A stretch of 64,000 nucleotides of DNA from Chrysomallon squamiferum. Taxonomy: Eukaryota > Mollusca > Gastropoda > Neomphalida > Peltospiridae. The position numbers and the translations under genes were made by a program. Below, one piece after another: positions 26,201-36,880 of the stretch (positions are counted from its first letter, which is position 1; the number at the start of each line of letters is the position of its first letter). Where the stretch lies: the NCBI GenBank assembly GCA_012295275.1, contig CM022671.1, forward strand, positions 1,171,332 to 1,235,331. The letters run 5' to 3'. The notes under the pieces were generated by a model. It worked only from the letters and a program-made list of their open reading frames with translations, was not told where the DNA came from and did not search any database.

Positions 26201-28075
26201 AAAAAATAAATGATAAGTGAAAAACCCAACACTACAAAGAATAATATTAATTTTTGCATTAGATTTAGCAGGGGCAAATTTTACCAAATAATAAATTTCA
26301 ATATTTAATTTCATTAAAGTTAAAATGCTTCAAATAACAAACTTGAAACATTTTTCTTTCTTATAGCTGTACAAATATATTTACATGATTATTACAAATT
26401 CTTACCTTTGTCTTCGGGTGCTGTGTTGGTGACAATCTTTGAACAAAAGTCAGACAAAGACTGGTTTCTTAATCTTTCTTTCCAATAAATTATGTATCTG
26501 GAAATGAAATAATAATAATAATAATAATAATAATAATTATTATTATTCTGTTAATATGTGGAGGTTTTTTGTGTGATTTTATTTTTTGTCAAACAAACTA
26601 TTTAAATACACATAACGTTTTGTCAGGCTGTTGAAACATATAAGAAGATTTTCTTCTTTAAATGTGAGTTTATTTCAAAACATTCAAAAACATTTAATAT
26701 TAAAATATCTGATCTAATTGTCAGAAATTGTTTTGAAACATAACAATTGTTATTGGACACCTAAATTAAGCTAATAAATGTTTATACTAACTTTTTCAAG
26801 TTACTGATGAGGTTGACATCAGCAATAACAAATTTATGTATCATAATAAGATGAGCTAAAAGATCATCAGGTTTAGATTCAATATTGAAACATTTGGAGC
26901 AGAGCAAGCATGGGCAGAAGTGTCTGTCCTTACTAACACTTTCTTGGTTAATATCCGTATTTTCTTCGGATTCCTGGTTTTTGAAATTTTCTCCAATTTT
27001 GAGACTTAAAGGTTCAAGAACAGGTGTCTCACATGACCCTGAAAAACATGTCATTCATTAATTCATAAAGTTTAACAGTTATTTTGTTCACCATAGCAAA
27101 ATTTATATCTACCCCATCCCAATCTATTATTATTCAAAAATTAATTAGTAACATATACACATACAAATAATAATAATAATAATATATAATAAATAAAATA
27201 AATACAGTTGGACCCTATAATGTCAAACTTGTTTGAATGCCAATCAGTAGCCAGTCCTGGGTAAAAAGTGGGTAAATATGTGTTTTTTTGTGTCAGTACA
27301 TTAATTGTTCCAAGCTAAGACTTTATGTCTAGAAAACCGTTTTATGTGTGTCAATATTTATATTCTGTTAAAATAAAAATAATTTATATAAAACGAAATA
27401 ATAATCAATGATGTACCATTACACTGAGAAAATAATGAAGCTAATAAAAAGAGTTGCCAACTTCTGATTACCAACAGTTACAATTTGTAATTAGTGTTCA
27501 GATAACAAAGATAGAAAGATCATTTGTTTACTTCTGTAGGAAATGTACATACCCAGTACACAGTATTATATATATATTATTAACAGACTTTATTCATTTG
27601 GCCCATGTACTGTGGTACAGTTTGATCACTTAAGTATTTTTCACAAGGGAGTCCAACCTTATATTACAGCAATAACAAATATTGAAATATTTAAAATAAA
27701 TTATTTAATAGTACATTAATATTATAAAAAGTTAAAATTAATTCCATTATTATTTTTGTTTTTCAAACTCTAAAATATTAATTAACTGATTAGTTATTAT
27801 TATTGCTGTTTTTGTTTTTGTTGTTGTTACGGAGGTGAAACTTGTGGGGAGAGAGTTTAGTTTTTTTACTTTCAAACTTTGACTCTTAATAAATTAAATC
27901 TTCTTCGTTTTAAAGCATTTCAAACTGTTCAACAAAATTAAAAAAGTACAATCCATCCATAAAGCGCAATGTGATAAACACAGTGGTATATTTAGTGTTA
28001 TTATAATTTAAAAGCCATCAAAAATATATTATATGGACATAATTTAAGTATCAAACCTTCCATGGATGCTGACAT
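4105..28075 (-). CDS. ZNF277: ZNF277 orthologue, C2H2 zinc-finger protein (13 coding exons)
   Basis: Near-complete gene of about 458 codons; the human protein is about 450. Fingers in order: exon 2 (CLLC ... HLIMIH), exons 5-6 (CLFC ... HMAEDH), exon 8 (CLYC ... HMRKKQH), exons 10-11 (CLFC ... HMQA/ELH) and exon 12 (CYAC ... HLQESDH). Family-diagnostic blocks are 'VIADVNLISNLKK', 'MLCDVLPED', 'RKINPKN', 'DWSDW' and 'YYFPTYENDNLLCQL', followed by an acidic tail. Known family roles are a nucleic-acid or protein-binding factor linked to Polycomb (Bmi1) and to ribosomal protein uS5; the role here is inferred. All exon joins are in phase except exon 10 to 11, which is off by one base. Intron 9 (13.5 kb) contains a GPCR gene on the other strand. 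The 5' end faces the DOCK gene. Confidence 0.93.
4553..4677 (-). CDS. ZNF277: ZNF277 exon 12, fifth finger
   Basis: Acceptor CTGTTCAG, donor CCTCA|GTAAGT. It encodes 'CYACDQTMEDRKSLQNHLQE' then SDH, a C-x2-C ... H-x5-H finger, and 'VWDQPQ' leading into the tail. Confidence 0.92.
4678..6402 (-). other. ZNF277 intron 11, AT-rich, nothing else seen
   Basis: About 1.7 kb with a 27-bp A tract near 5485-5511. The ORF at 5225-5452 lacks any recognisable domain. Confidence 0.6.
6403..6495 (-). CDS. ZNF277: ZNF277 exon 11
   Basis: Acceptor after a long T tract ending AATAG, donor AAAG|GTAAAA. It encodes 'ELHDFNLHELKIKMNLTFYQ' then KIKLINFIRRK, matching 'HEFDLLKIKSELGLNFYQQ' of human. Only this frame gives homology. 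The other two frames meet a stop within the exon. Confidence 0.9.
7437..7540 (-). CDS. ZNF277: ZNF277 exon 10, fourth finger (first part)
   Basis: Acceptor AATTTCAG, best donor GCAA|GTATTT. It encodes 'DDWSDWTEEAGSQAVCLFCE' and a first finger histidine (SHMQA). The end phase (1) does not match the start phase of exon 11 (0), so the join is one base off as assembled. Confidence 0.88.
8011..8061. repeat. (TAA)n microsatellite
   Basis: About 17 perfect TAA units. Confidence 0.95.
10087..10176. repeat. (GT)45 microsatellite
   Basis: 90 bp of uninterrupted GT, the longest pure dinucleotide run in the window. Overlapping ORFs on both strands here encode only Val/Cys or Thr/His alternation and are not genes. 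Confidence 0.97.
12043..12801 (+). CDS. GPCR exon 1 (N-terminus to TM6)
   Basis: 253 codons from the first ATG, which follows an (AAAT)n tract, to donor TTTTTT|GTAAGT, phase 0. It covers TM1 to mid TM6. The third intracellular loop is basic ('YKLNRRNSTIQKQTHRSGQS'). Confidence 0.9.
12043..19318 (+). CDS. Class A (rhodopsin-like) GPCR, possibly prostanoid-receptor-like, two exons
   Basis: 337 residues in two coding exons, nested in ZNF277 intron 9 on the opposite strand. Visible features: N-glycosylation sites near the N-terminus (NIT, residue 3) and in loop 2; N28 in TM1; D57 in TM2; a cysteine pair C84 (TM3) and C163 (ECL2); an E-R-F triplet at 108-110 in place of DRY; and N-P-x-x-Y in TM7. 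The ECL2 'VGVGSPYVYY' resembles the GxGxxxxxxP pattern of prostanoid receptors, and the intron falls in TM6, as in that family. Against this, TM7 has NP rather than DP and I see no prostanoid carboxylate-binding arginine. It is safest as an orphan class A receptor at the plasma membrane; the ligand is unknown. Confidence 0.85.
12802..19063 (+). other. GPCR intron in TM6, no other gene seen
   Basis: 6.3 kb, AT-rich, with A tracts at 13626-13647, 15731-15768 (38 A) and 15901-15929. Several small ORFs here have no domain or coding bias. Confidence 0.6.
19064..19318 (+). CDS. GPCR exon 2 (TM6 end, TM7, tail)
   Basis: Acceptor TTTGTTTCAG, phase 0, 84 codons plus TAA. It encodes 'MLLFLTPIINPFLYLFFNRM', a basic helix-8 region (YRQYLFSPLRRIIPCLK, with a possible palmitoylation cysteine), and a short polar tail. 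Confidence 0.9.
   Translation: MKLIFDYINHDTTLEGIDDTVTTMLLFLTPIINPFLYLFFNRMYRQYLFSPLRRIIPCLKNKIAPAQGQTTNTNGIHDLQTSHV
19319..21027. other. GPCR 3' flank within ZNF277 intron 9
   Basis: Non-coding sequence. AATAAA hexamers on the plus strand near 20411 and 20465 are candidate GPCR polyadenylation signals, weak evidence in this base composition. Nothing else recognised. Confidence 0.5.
21028..21113 (-). CDS. ZNF277: ZNF277 exon 9, acidic linker
   Basis: Acceptor TATTTCAG, donor GAAGA|GTGAGT. It encodes 'ELGKNWESIQSEDSS' and 'DTDDTTEVEEE', matching the 'LELGKSWEEVQ' block and acidic stretch. A 13.5-kb intron follows. Confidence 0.9.
21307..21439 (-). CDS. ZNF277: ZNF277 exon 8, third finger
   Basis: Acceptor TTTCAG, donor CAG|GTAAGT. 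It encodes 'LQCLYCEKTFKDRSTLKEHM' followed by RKKQHRKINPKN. This is the best conserved part of the family. Confidence 0.95.
21796..21841 (-). CDS. ZNF277: ZNF277 exon 7
   Basis: 46-bp exon, acceptor TTGTAG, donor CAAAA|GTAAGT. It encodes 'VFTDEFLDKLQEKLQK', equivalent to the 'NEFLCTLQKKL' helix of the human protein. Confidence 0.88.
22251..22315 (-). CDS. ZNF277: ZNF277 exon 6, second finger (histidine half)
   Basis: Acceptor ATTTTCAG, donor TTGG|GTAGAT. It encodes 'RAVLFNHMAEDHAFNVGRPD', matching human 'ILNHMAREHAFNIGLPD'. Confidence 0.93.
23392..23483 (-). CDS. ZNF277: ZNF277 exon 5, second finger (cysteine half)
   Basis: Acceptor TGCTTCAG, donor AACAG|GTAAAT. It encodes a charged helix 'EEILSQKQKERNDEG' and the CLFC knuckle. 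The histidine half is in exon 6. Confidence 0.92.
24378..24460 (-). CDS. ZNF277: ZNF277 exon 4
   Basis: Acceptor AAACAG, donor TTG|GTACAA. It encodes 'GEKEEFYMLCDVLPEDKELR'; the 'LCDVLPED' block is diagnostic. Confidence 0.93.
24461..26405 (-). other. ZNF277 intron 3, extremely AT-rich
   Basis: Almost only A and T over about 2 kb, with (AT)n near 24802 and (TTA)n near 25190-25215. The apparent ORF at 25268-25513 is Phe/Ile/Tyr low-complexity and is not called. Confidence 0.65.
26406..26497 (-). CDS. ZNF277: ZNF277 exon 3
   Basis: Acceptor TTTCCAG, donor AAAG|GTAAGA. It encodes 'YIIYWKERLRNQSLSDFCSK', matching the 'YILYWRKRF...DFC' block of the family. Confidence 0.93.
26792..27038 (-). CDS. 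ZNF277: ZNF277 exon 2, first zinc finger
   Basis: Acceptor TTTTTCAG, donor AAAAA|GTTAGT, phase 1 to 2. It encodes 'VLEPLSLKIGE', an acidic linker, a finger of the form C-x2-C ... H-x4-H, and 'VIADVNLISNLKK', which closely matches the human 'VIADVKLVADF' region. Confidence 0.93.
28057..28075 (-). CDS. ZNF277: ZNF277 exon 1 (start codon)
   Basis: ATG at 28075 reads MSASMEG, with donor G|GTTTGA, phase 1. The start is chosen because it is the first ATG and joins in frame to exon 2. A second ATG is four codons in. The exon is short, so the start is less certain than the later exons. Confidence 0.6.
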
Positions 28076-28387
28076 GTTGTAGAACTGCAGAAAAGTTGTT
28101 TACAAACCAAAAACTTCCTAAATTAAATTTTAATTAAAAATTATTTACAGTTGGAATTTATATTTATACAAACAAAATATGAGCCAAATAAATCATAGAC
28201 CAAAAATATTATTTAATAAAATCCTTCGCCCGGAATTTTCAAAGCAAACCGGAAGAAATAAAAGTACAGACCAGGAAGTTGGTGTTTTTGTTGTTAATAC
28301 AAATGTCAGTGTTGAAGGGGTTGGTATTTAACAAGGAAGTACATTTATGTCCCGAATGTTAACGGAAGAATAAAACAGCTTTTAGCA
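28076..28387. promoter_or_regulatory. Shared divergent promoter region of ZNF277 and DOCK, with ETS-type motifs
   Basis: 312 bp separate the two start codons. GGAA cores with ETS-like flanks occur at 28113-28119 (AGGAAGT on the minus strand), 28249-28255 (CCGGAAG), 28272-28279 (CAGGAAGT), 28333-28340 (AAGGAAGT) and 28362-28368 (ACGGAAG). Clusters of ETS/GABP sites are typical of bidirectional promoters in animals (established). No TATA box stands out against the AT-rich background. 5' UTRs, and possibly non-coding first exons, lie here. Confidence 0.6.
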
Positions 28388-28433
28388 ATGGGCGACTTTT
28401 CATGGAAACCTGCAAGAAAAAAATATGGTGTTG
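28388..28433 (+). CDS. DOCK exon 1 (start codon)
   Basis: Encodes [15 protein letters not shown], then donor G|GTAAGA, phase 1. This matches the short N-terminal leader ending in KYGV of DOCK1-5, so the ATG is well supported. Confidence 0.92.
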
Positions 28434-28915
28434 GTAAGATAAGTAAACTGTTTAAAGATTTAAAATATAGTACAATATGATGAATATCGTAAAATTCACA
28501 ATTTGCGCGTTATTTTGATCCATGATCGGAATAACTTGCTGTCATCGACCTACGTGACTATTAAGATTAAAATGATACTGGGGATAATAACTGTTTAATC
28601 TAAACTGAATAATAATTATTTCTTGAAAAGAAATGACGATAAGGCATTGGCATAATTTGAAGAGTACTAATCAATTTAGGAATATTCAACATATTCCAGT
28701 CTGTTGATAACTTTAGCCATTCAGGTTAAACTTGATGTAAATGTTTTGACAGTGACATGCCATATAAAATTTGTCAAACTCAAACTTTGTAATTTATATA
28801 GAAATCATAATTATATGTCAATGAATAATACAATAATGATTAATATAAATAAATAAATTAAAATATTGAGAAAACAGATGCTATTTTTACAAATATAACC
28901 TGATTAAAGTACGTT

Positions 28916-28953
<38 letters not shown>

Positions 28954-29624
28954 TAGTAAAATAAACAAATATAAATAAATAAACAAATGTAAATAAATAA
29001 ATAAATAAATAAATTGTGAATAATACAATAATGATTAAAATAAATAAGTAAATTAAAATATTGAGAAAACAAATGATATTTTTACAAATATAATCCAATT
29101 AAAAGAAGTGCAAAAACAAAAATAAAAAATCTTAATAATAAAATAAACAAATATAAATAAATAATAAATAAATAATAAGAATAAGCATTAAAAAAAAATC
29201 AAACCCACACCCCCCAAAAATAACAACAGAATTTATTCATATGCATTTCAGTCATATATAGTTTTGAAGTCAAAACTGTTCAAGCCAGCATTCCTCTGCA
29301 AATAGGGGAAACTGTTCAAATACTGGAAGAATACAGTGCAACAGATGGAAATGGTAAGAATGTGTGATTTCATAAAATCTTTAATTCTTTCTAAGTAAAT
29401 GACTAATTGGATGTTACTAATAAAAGATTTTGTAATTACGCTGTTTGTCTAGAATTCGTTTAAAATGTATTTAAGAATGATTTTTACGTTATATAGATTT
29501 AATATAATTATCTCATTAGTATATCCCTTTAATCTGCATTTATAATTTTATTTTATTAATCAGTTATTCTTATCTGACATATTTATATTTTCCCATATTT
29601 TTTCCTGCTTGCATGGTTTATTTA

Positions 29625-29675
<51 letters not shown>

Positions 29676-31212
29676 TTTATTTACTTATTTATTTATTAGC
29701 TTATAAAATGTCATATTCAGAATGATTTTTCACTAACATTGAATGCATTTGAATAATATTTTAGCATTATGGTATAGAGGCTACTCACTGAGCAACAGAC
29801 ACAAGAAGGTAAACATGCAGTTATGTAAATGTATTTGCATCTTACACATTTGACTTGTCACATTTCTTTTTTTCTCACTATTTGTTGAGAAATTTACTGT
29901 GGAAATGGAACCCATAATACAAAAAATATTACAATATACAAAATATACAAAACACTTCTCAGAAACTGTTTTATTTCTTACACAATGCCACCACACCTAT
30001 ATAATTAGAGTAAAATCAGTATTAATATGGATTTATTTATTTTGTCAGATTATAAATATGTTTGTTATTAAAATAATTATAAAAGATTGCACTTTTAATT
30101 TACACTAACAAATTGTTGGTCCATTATAGGACAAAAAATGACTAATGAACTACTAGAATTTATTAAAATCTTGAAAGTTTGATATTCTTTTAATATATTA
30201 TTCATTTATTATTATTATTATTATTATTTTATTTAGAGTATATAATTTTGTCATGGATTCTCAGTTTTATATATTTTATTTTGTTTGTATTACATTATTT
30301 TGTGTGTTTTATTTCAGGGAATATTCCCTGCATCATACATTCACCTGAAGCAGTGTACAGTGGACAATGAAGGGTAAGATTCAGTTTTGAAGTAACTGTT
30401 TTTCATTTGTACACAACACTGAGGAAAATGTTTTAAATTTTCAAGTTAGTTTATGCATGAAAGGAGGTGGCGTTATAGTTTTATTTTATTTTACTTTTGT
30501 TTTTTTTTAAAACATAAAACTTTGTTTATAAATATAATTACATCCAGCATTTTAAATAAAAATTTAAAAAGCAAAGAAAAAATACAACTTAAGAGTACAA
30601 ACTAAATAGTATAAAAAAACCAGTTGAATTCGTGAGAGAAATTTAAAATTATTATTACTTTTTTTAAATAGGGTTATGATTTTTATTTTGTCCTTATTTT
30701 TCTTTATTTAAAAGACTGGATGAAATACATTTTCCATTTTAATTTTGTTTGTTATTGTTGACATCTTGATATTTAACACAGGGAGTTAATAGATTTAAGA
30801 GATGATTCTACATCTAAAAGAAAATGGTAAGACTCTATTTCATCCCTAACATCTTTACAAATAAAAAAGAAACATGTTTCTTGCTGTGGAAAAAAAAAAA
30901 ATATATATATAATGACCAAATGAAAAAAAAGAAAAGACCCCCCCATAAATAAAATCTCAAACAAAACAAATAGATGAAGATGACTGTTACTTACCAGAAC
31001 TGAAATTGAATTAAAGAATTATATTTATTTTTAGTTAGTATAAAAACAAAGAGAAGTAACTGTGTGTAAGATCTAATGTTTTTCTTTTTAAATGCAGTTT
31101 AATAATATTTGTTAGTATAATAATATTAATAAGTTTTAATCTAGTCTTATTACTGTTGGAATTATAACCAAAATTATCTTTAAAAAAAAAAAAAAAAAAA
31201 TAATAATAATAA

Positions 31213-31251
<39 letters not shown>

Positions 31252-31715
31252 AAAACAAGCATCAGGCTGATGAATTAAAAACTTTAAAATAATGTATAGT
31301 GAATTATGTATGTATGTATTCATGCATATCATTTTTGTTTCATTTTCTTAGTTACTTTATCAAATGTATCACACAAGAATGTATCCTAAACATAAGAAAC
31401 ATGTTTCACATTTGATCTGCCTCAATCTTGAATGTGGCTGAAGATTAAATATTACCAAAACAACTATAAAATGCATTATGTTTACTGTAAAATCATTCCA
31501 TTTTCTGGAAATTTAAAACAAATAACTAAATAAATATATATATATAGAGAGAGAAAAAGAATTAAATAATTTCATAGTTTAAAAAACAAAAACAAAACAC
31601 AGATAATAAAAATCCTAAGATTGTGTAAGAGCAATATCTGAAAAGATGAAAATGTATCTTTATTTGTTTCTGAGCTGATATTAAAATATAATGACAGCCT
31701 TTAAAATATTTTCAT

Positions 31716-31766
<51 letters not shown>

Positions 31767-31876
31767 TTTTTGTTACTAAAGTTAAGCATCATTTAAAGTT
31801 ATAATTATTTTTCATATAATTGCCTAGTAAAACATTTTCTTGTCTAGGAAACAAATAATAACATTATTCCATATTT

Positions 31877-31918
<42 letters not shown>

Positions 31919-32798
31919 TGTAATCTGTGTTATGTAAAATTTTAATACATTATGTATTTGAAAGAAAATTTTAAGTATAAAAACATAAAATTAAAATAAA
32001 CAAATTGAAATCTTTTCTTGAACTTTACTGTTTGTTTTCTAAAAAAACTGATCTCATTACTTTCTTCTTCCTACCATGCGTGACTCCTCAGACACATATT
32101 ATGCATGATTATTTTTCTTCATTCTCAAATCCATCGCATGTTGCATGAAACATGTTTTTTATATTCACACTATTCACCTGCAGTTACTAACAACTGGTTA
32201 ACATTTATTATGGCTTTTTTTTATACTTCCTGATTGTTAACTTTCTTTAAATATTATTAACCTTGAGAAGACTGGCAGTTGTCCTGCAGTTAGTGCAGGA
32301 AGGACAAGATGGACTTGAGTTGTGCTCACATTGGTCATATTCATTTGACCAATTCATTTGTCCTGGAGAAGAACTGTCCACCTAAGTGTGAACACATTTT
32401 GGTGGAGTCCGATCATCTTAGGCAGATACAGAAGGATATATTTGTCAAATAAATGTGACGGAAATCATTTTGAAATATCCTGAACTTGTTTTAAAATTGT
32501 TGAGAGTTTACAGAGTTTTACTATAAATTTTAATTTAAATAAACTGTGATACTTTTTTTTTTTTTTGCACAGCTCTTTGCACTGTGGTTTGACTAATTTT
32601 GAATTGTTACATGTAAAGTAAATCACCAGTTTGTTACATTTACTTTTCTTCAGCACTCAGTAACCGTCATGTTTTTTTGTGCTGGGGTGTCATTAAACAT
32701 TCATTCTCTCATTCATTGAACTTTAAATAAATAAATAATAATTGATCAAATAATTTACAAATATTAATTGTGTTGTAATATTAATAATGTTAATAATA

Positions 32799-32841
<43 letters not shown>

Positions 32842-33769
32842 ACAACACAACTTTATATATATTATATATAATTATTATAATAAAAATAATTGATAACAAA
32901 AATATATCATTGATCAGCATTCAGACATTCATCACATTGCTATAGTATTCATTTTAAATTCATCTGAAATATTAAACAAAAACAAGATTTATTTTTGATT
33001 CCGATTAATCTGTTTAATCCAGATTTAATTATATGTATGCATTCTCTGTGTGATTTACTTAAAAAATAATTAGAATGGTTAAACATTAATACAAGTTTTG
33101 TGTCAATGGATAAAATTCCTTTTACTGGTATATATCTGTGCAATTATATAGTCTCAAGAACTAGCCCAGAAGTAATATAAAAATGCATAAATCTGATATA
33201 AAATGTTTAGAACAAAATTAATGCATATGTATGTCAAATATCATTTTTAATTTTTTTTTTTTTACATTTTTTTTAAATTTTAATTTGTTTTTATAATCAT
33301 TATTTTTTTTTTAGCAAATGTTATTAAATTAGTAATTATTAAAACAAATTAATAGAGGGTTTACTTAATTATCTTTTCTGTATCGTGTGTAGGATTATTA
33401 GGCTGGGGAGAGATACTGAATTTATTTATTTACTTATTTAAATCTAACATACAGTAGTACTTTAAATTTGAAAGCCACTTCAGCATAGAATTTTTTTTTT
33501 TCTTACATGTTGTTAATACAACAACTTCAACAGCAGCATATGCTTAGCAATAAAAAAAAATGTTATCATAGATAAATAAAATTAATAAAGATTTTGTGAC
33601 ACCTTAAAACTTAATAAACCAGTTTGACGTGTTTAGGTTTTGACATTTTGTTGTTTCTGTATATTATCTTGCTGAAGTTTTTATCATACAGAGATTAAAA
33701 ATAAATTTATATTACAGATCATTTTTAAACAGACTGGTAAAATTGGTGTTAAAAAGAAATTCAGTGTTA

Positions 33770-33801
<32 letters not shown>

Positions 33802-35374
33802 TTCTTTTTTTGATAATGAAAAACCACAATATTCATTTTGTATTTAAAAGTTACATCTATTTAATAGTATCTTTTCATAATATTTAAATTTAATATTATA
33901 AATATTAAAATAAAAATGAAAGAAATGTATTTTATGTGATTAGTATTTCATCTTGTACTGCCATAATGAATATATCTAAATAGAATCTCACATTAGAACT
34001 TGTTAACCTCTACCATATGTTATTTAACATTTACATCAAGTATTGTCTTGCTCAGATAACTTAGGTTCTTTAATTATTTGATTGAGGTCTGATGTATTAT
34101 GTAACCCATATTCTTGAAACAAAACAAACAAAGAAAAACATTACATTACAAAAACCTGAAAATCCCCATACATCAACTGCCATGGAAAAGCAACAATCAA
34201 AAACAAAATAAATAAATTATTGTTTGTTGTTTCTTTGTACATTTTTATTTGTTAATTTTTTTTTTTTTTTTTCCCCCCAGTCCTTTTGAGAGCATCACAC
34301 CTGTTGAAGACCCTGTCATCAAAGAAGTGACGTTTGTTTTGAGAGAGTGGAATGTGGCATGGAAAAAACTCTTTGTGGTATGTTGTACATTATAAATTAA
34401 TCTCAGCTTTGCATTAAACATACACTGATACTGCAAATACAATAAATTTGGAGCACAAAAACCCTTGCTAAAATCAGTGGTCTTGATAGTAGAATAATTA
34501 AACCCTGTTGTGGTTGTTTTTTATTTTTTTTAAAGCAGAATTTTACACCCTCGGTTTTACTGTTACCATCTAAGTAAGTAACAGTTTGTTAATCTTTATT
34601 GAAAACAAAAGTTTATAATAATTAACTTGCATGACCCTGCTTATAAACAATTTTATTTTATTATTATAAACTTTTGAAAAGGTTATTTTTGGGTTTGATA
34701 TCAGAATCACAGTGCTCTGTTTGAGCCATTATGGAAAGTGATGTTGGAACTGATCAAGATTCGGAGCAAGCTGATGTCCAACACCCTGACCCATGACAAA
34801 GCACAGGAGATGAAGGATGAAATGATATCTCTCATAGACTGGGGGAATGGGTAAGTTGTGTACGATGTGGTTCATGGCTTGGTAGCATACACTTGAAGTA
34901 TATTACAGTTTCAGAGCAGATCACAGAAGTAAACATTTAAATACCATTACACGGTTCAAGGGATGATATACATTTGATATGGAAAATTTGTAAAGAATGT
35001 TACATGTTGGACTGAGTTATATAAACACTGTTATAGGTTTGTACACTGAAATGGTTTTTACATGTGGTTTTGATGAATAGGGGCTAGGAAGGGATAAAGA
35101 GATAAGAATTAATGAACGTTACATTAAGAATCATAGGATATGCATTTTCCAGTGGATAAACATAAAAATAAAGGGTACATTTTATGGCTTAAGACGAGTA
35201 AGTTAATACGAACATTGTTTAATTTGAGGATATTTATGAAATAAATTATAAAGAAAATGTAATAAGTGTTTTTTTTTTTTTTAATAAACATTTTGTGTGT
35301 ATATCCTATTTCTTTATTAATCTATTAATTAAAAGCTCTATGTTTTCATTAATGTATTATTTATATGTCCTATT

Positions 35375-35407
<33 letters not shown>

Positions 35408-35974
35408 TTTTTATTAATACGTTATATAAATATCCCTTATTTTTATTAATTTACAGAATAAATATCCTTTTCTTTTGTGTGTGTGTGGTTTCTTTTTCAA
35501 ATTATTTTATACATAAATCTCCGATATATATATTTTTTTAAGTGATTAAACAATTGTCCTATGTTTTATTAATATGTTATTTAAATATTGTCCTGTGTTT
35601 TATTACTAATTTCCTGTGTAAATGTATTGCAGCAAACTAGGAATGGACCGTGTACCTAGGGTGAATGGAGAACAGGTTGATGCTGACAGACTGAGTGCAG
35701 TCAAACTGTTCCGTGTGCACAAACACAGCATGGAGGAAAGTGAATCAAAGAGACTCTTCCAGGAACCTCAAGGTTTCAGTCTGGGAAAATCGGTACTTGC
35801 GTTTATCAGTAAAGTAGGAATGAATATTTATTTAATGATACCTTTTAAAATGAACTTTTATTAAGTATGATGTATTATTTTTATTTTTTATTTTTTGGTA
35901 TAATGATGATAGGGGAAACAACTGTTGCAATCTATTTGTTTTTTCTTTTTGGTTAGTGTATCTGTTATTTGTTG

Positions 35975-36009
<35 letters not shown>

Positions 36010-36833
36010 ACACAAACATTCATCATCCACACAAAAATGATCCTTTGAGTTATCATACACACAAAAATTTCACTGATTTTACTTATTTATTTATTGTAAA
36101 TTTCACAAATGATCACTGCAGCTTTATTTTGCTTTATTTATTTATTTATTTATTTATTTATTTTGCAGGCGACAATCCAGCCTGGAATCAGCATCAAGCC
36201 ACGACCGAGATCTGACACAAAAACATCTTCATACACTCACCTGATGGTGAACTTCAAGTGCTTCAAGTCTGTCACCATCGGAGAAGAGACTGAAATACTT
36301 CTGTCTTTATATGAAACAGCTTCTGTCTTTTTATATGATTAATATTTGTCTTTATATGACAAACAGCACTTTCATCAGGTATGTCTGATGTTTATAGTTA
36401 ATATCTGTCTTTATATGACGCTTCAAACAGCACTTTCATCAGGTATGTCTGATGTTTATAGTTAATATTTGTCTTTATATGACGCTTCAAACAGCACTTT
36501 CATCAGGTATGTCTGATGTTTATAGTTAATATCTGTCTTTATATGACGCTTCAAACTGCACTTTCATCAGGTATGTCTGATGTTTATAGTTAATATCTGT
36601 CTTTATATGACGCTTCAAACTGCACTTTCATCAGGTATGTCTGATGTTTATAGTTAATATTTGATGTTTGTAGTCATTTAAATTTAATATTTGTCTCTTG
36701 TTAAGCTTTGTTATTTATGATAACAGTGTTTGAAAAAAAAAAGTAAACTTTGTTTTAGCTATAAAGCTGAAAATTGAAATTTTAAAACCAGTTTTTTTTT
36801 ATTGTTGTTTATTATTATTGCTTTTTAGTGTAT

Positions 36834-36880
<47 letters not shown>

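Larger units (their letters stand above)
30827..34280 (+). other. DOCK intron 5 (3.5 kb), microsatellite-rich, with a LINE relic
   Basis: Holds (TAAA)n near 31202-31252, (TTAT)n near 31714-31769, (CA)n at 31880-31917, (TTA)n near 32802-32839, and a decayed LINE fragment near 32315-32452. No other exon is seen. Confidence 0.7.

Noticed and set aside
35771-35792. Alternative exon 8 donor CAAG|GTTTCA
   Set aside because: It would put exon 9 into a frame that stops early; the TCG|GTACTT donor keeps phase and homology.
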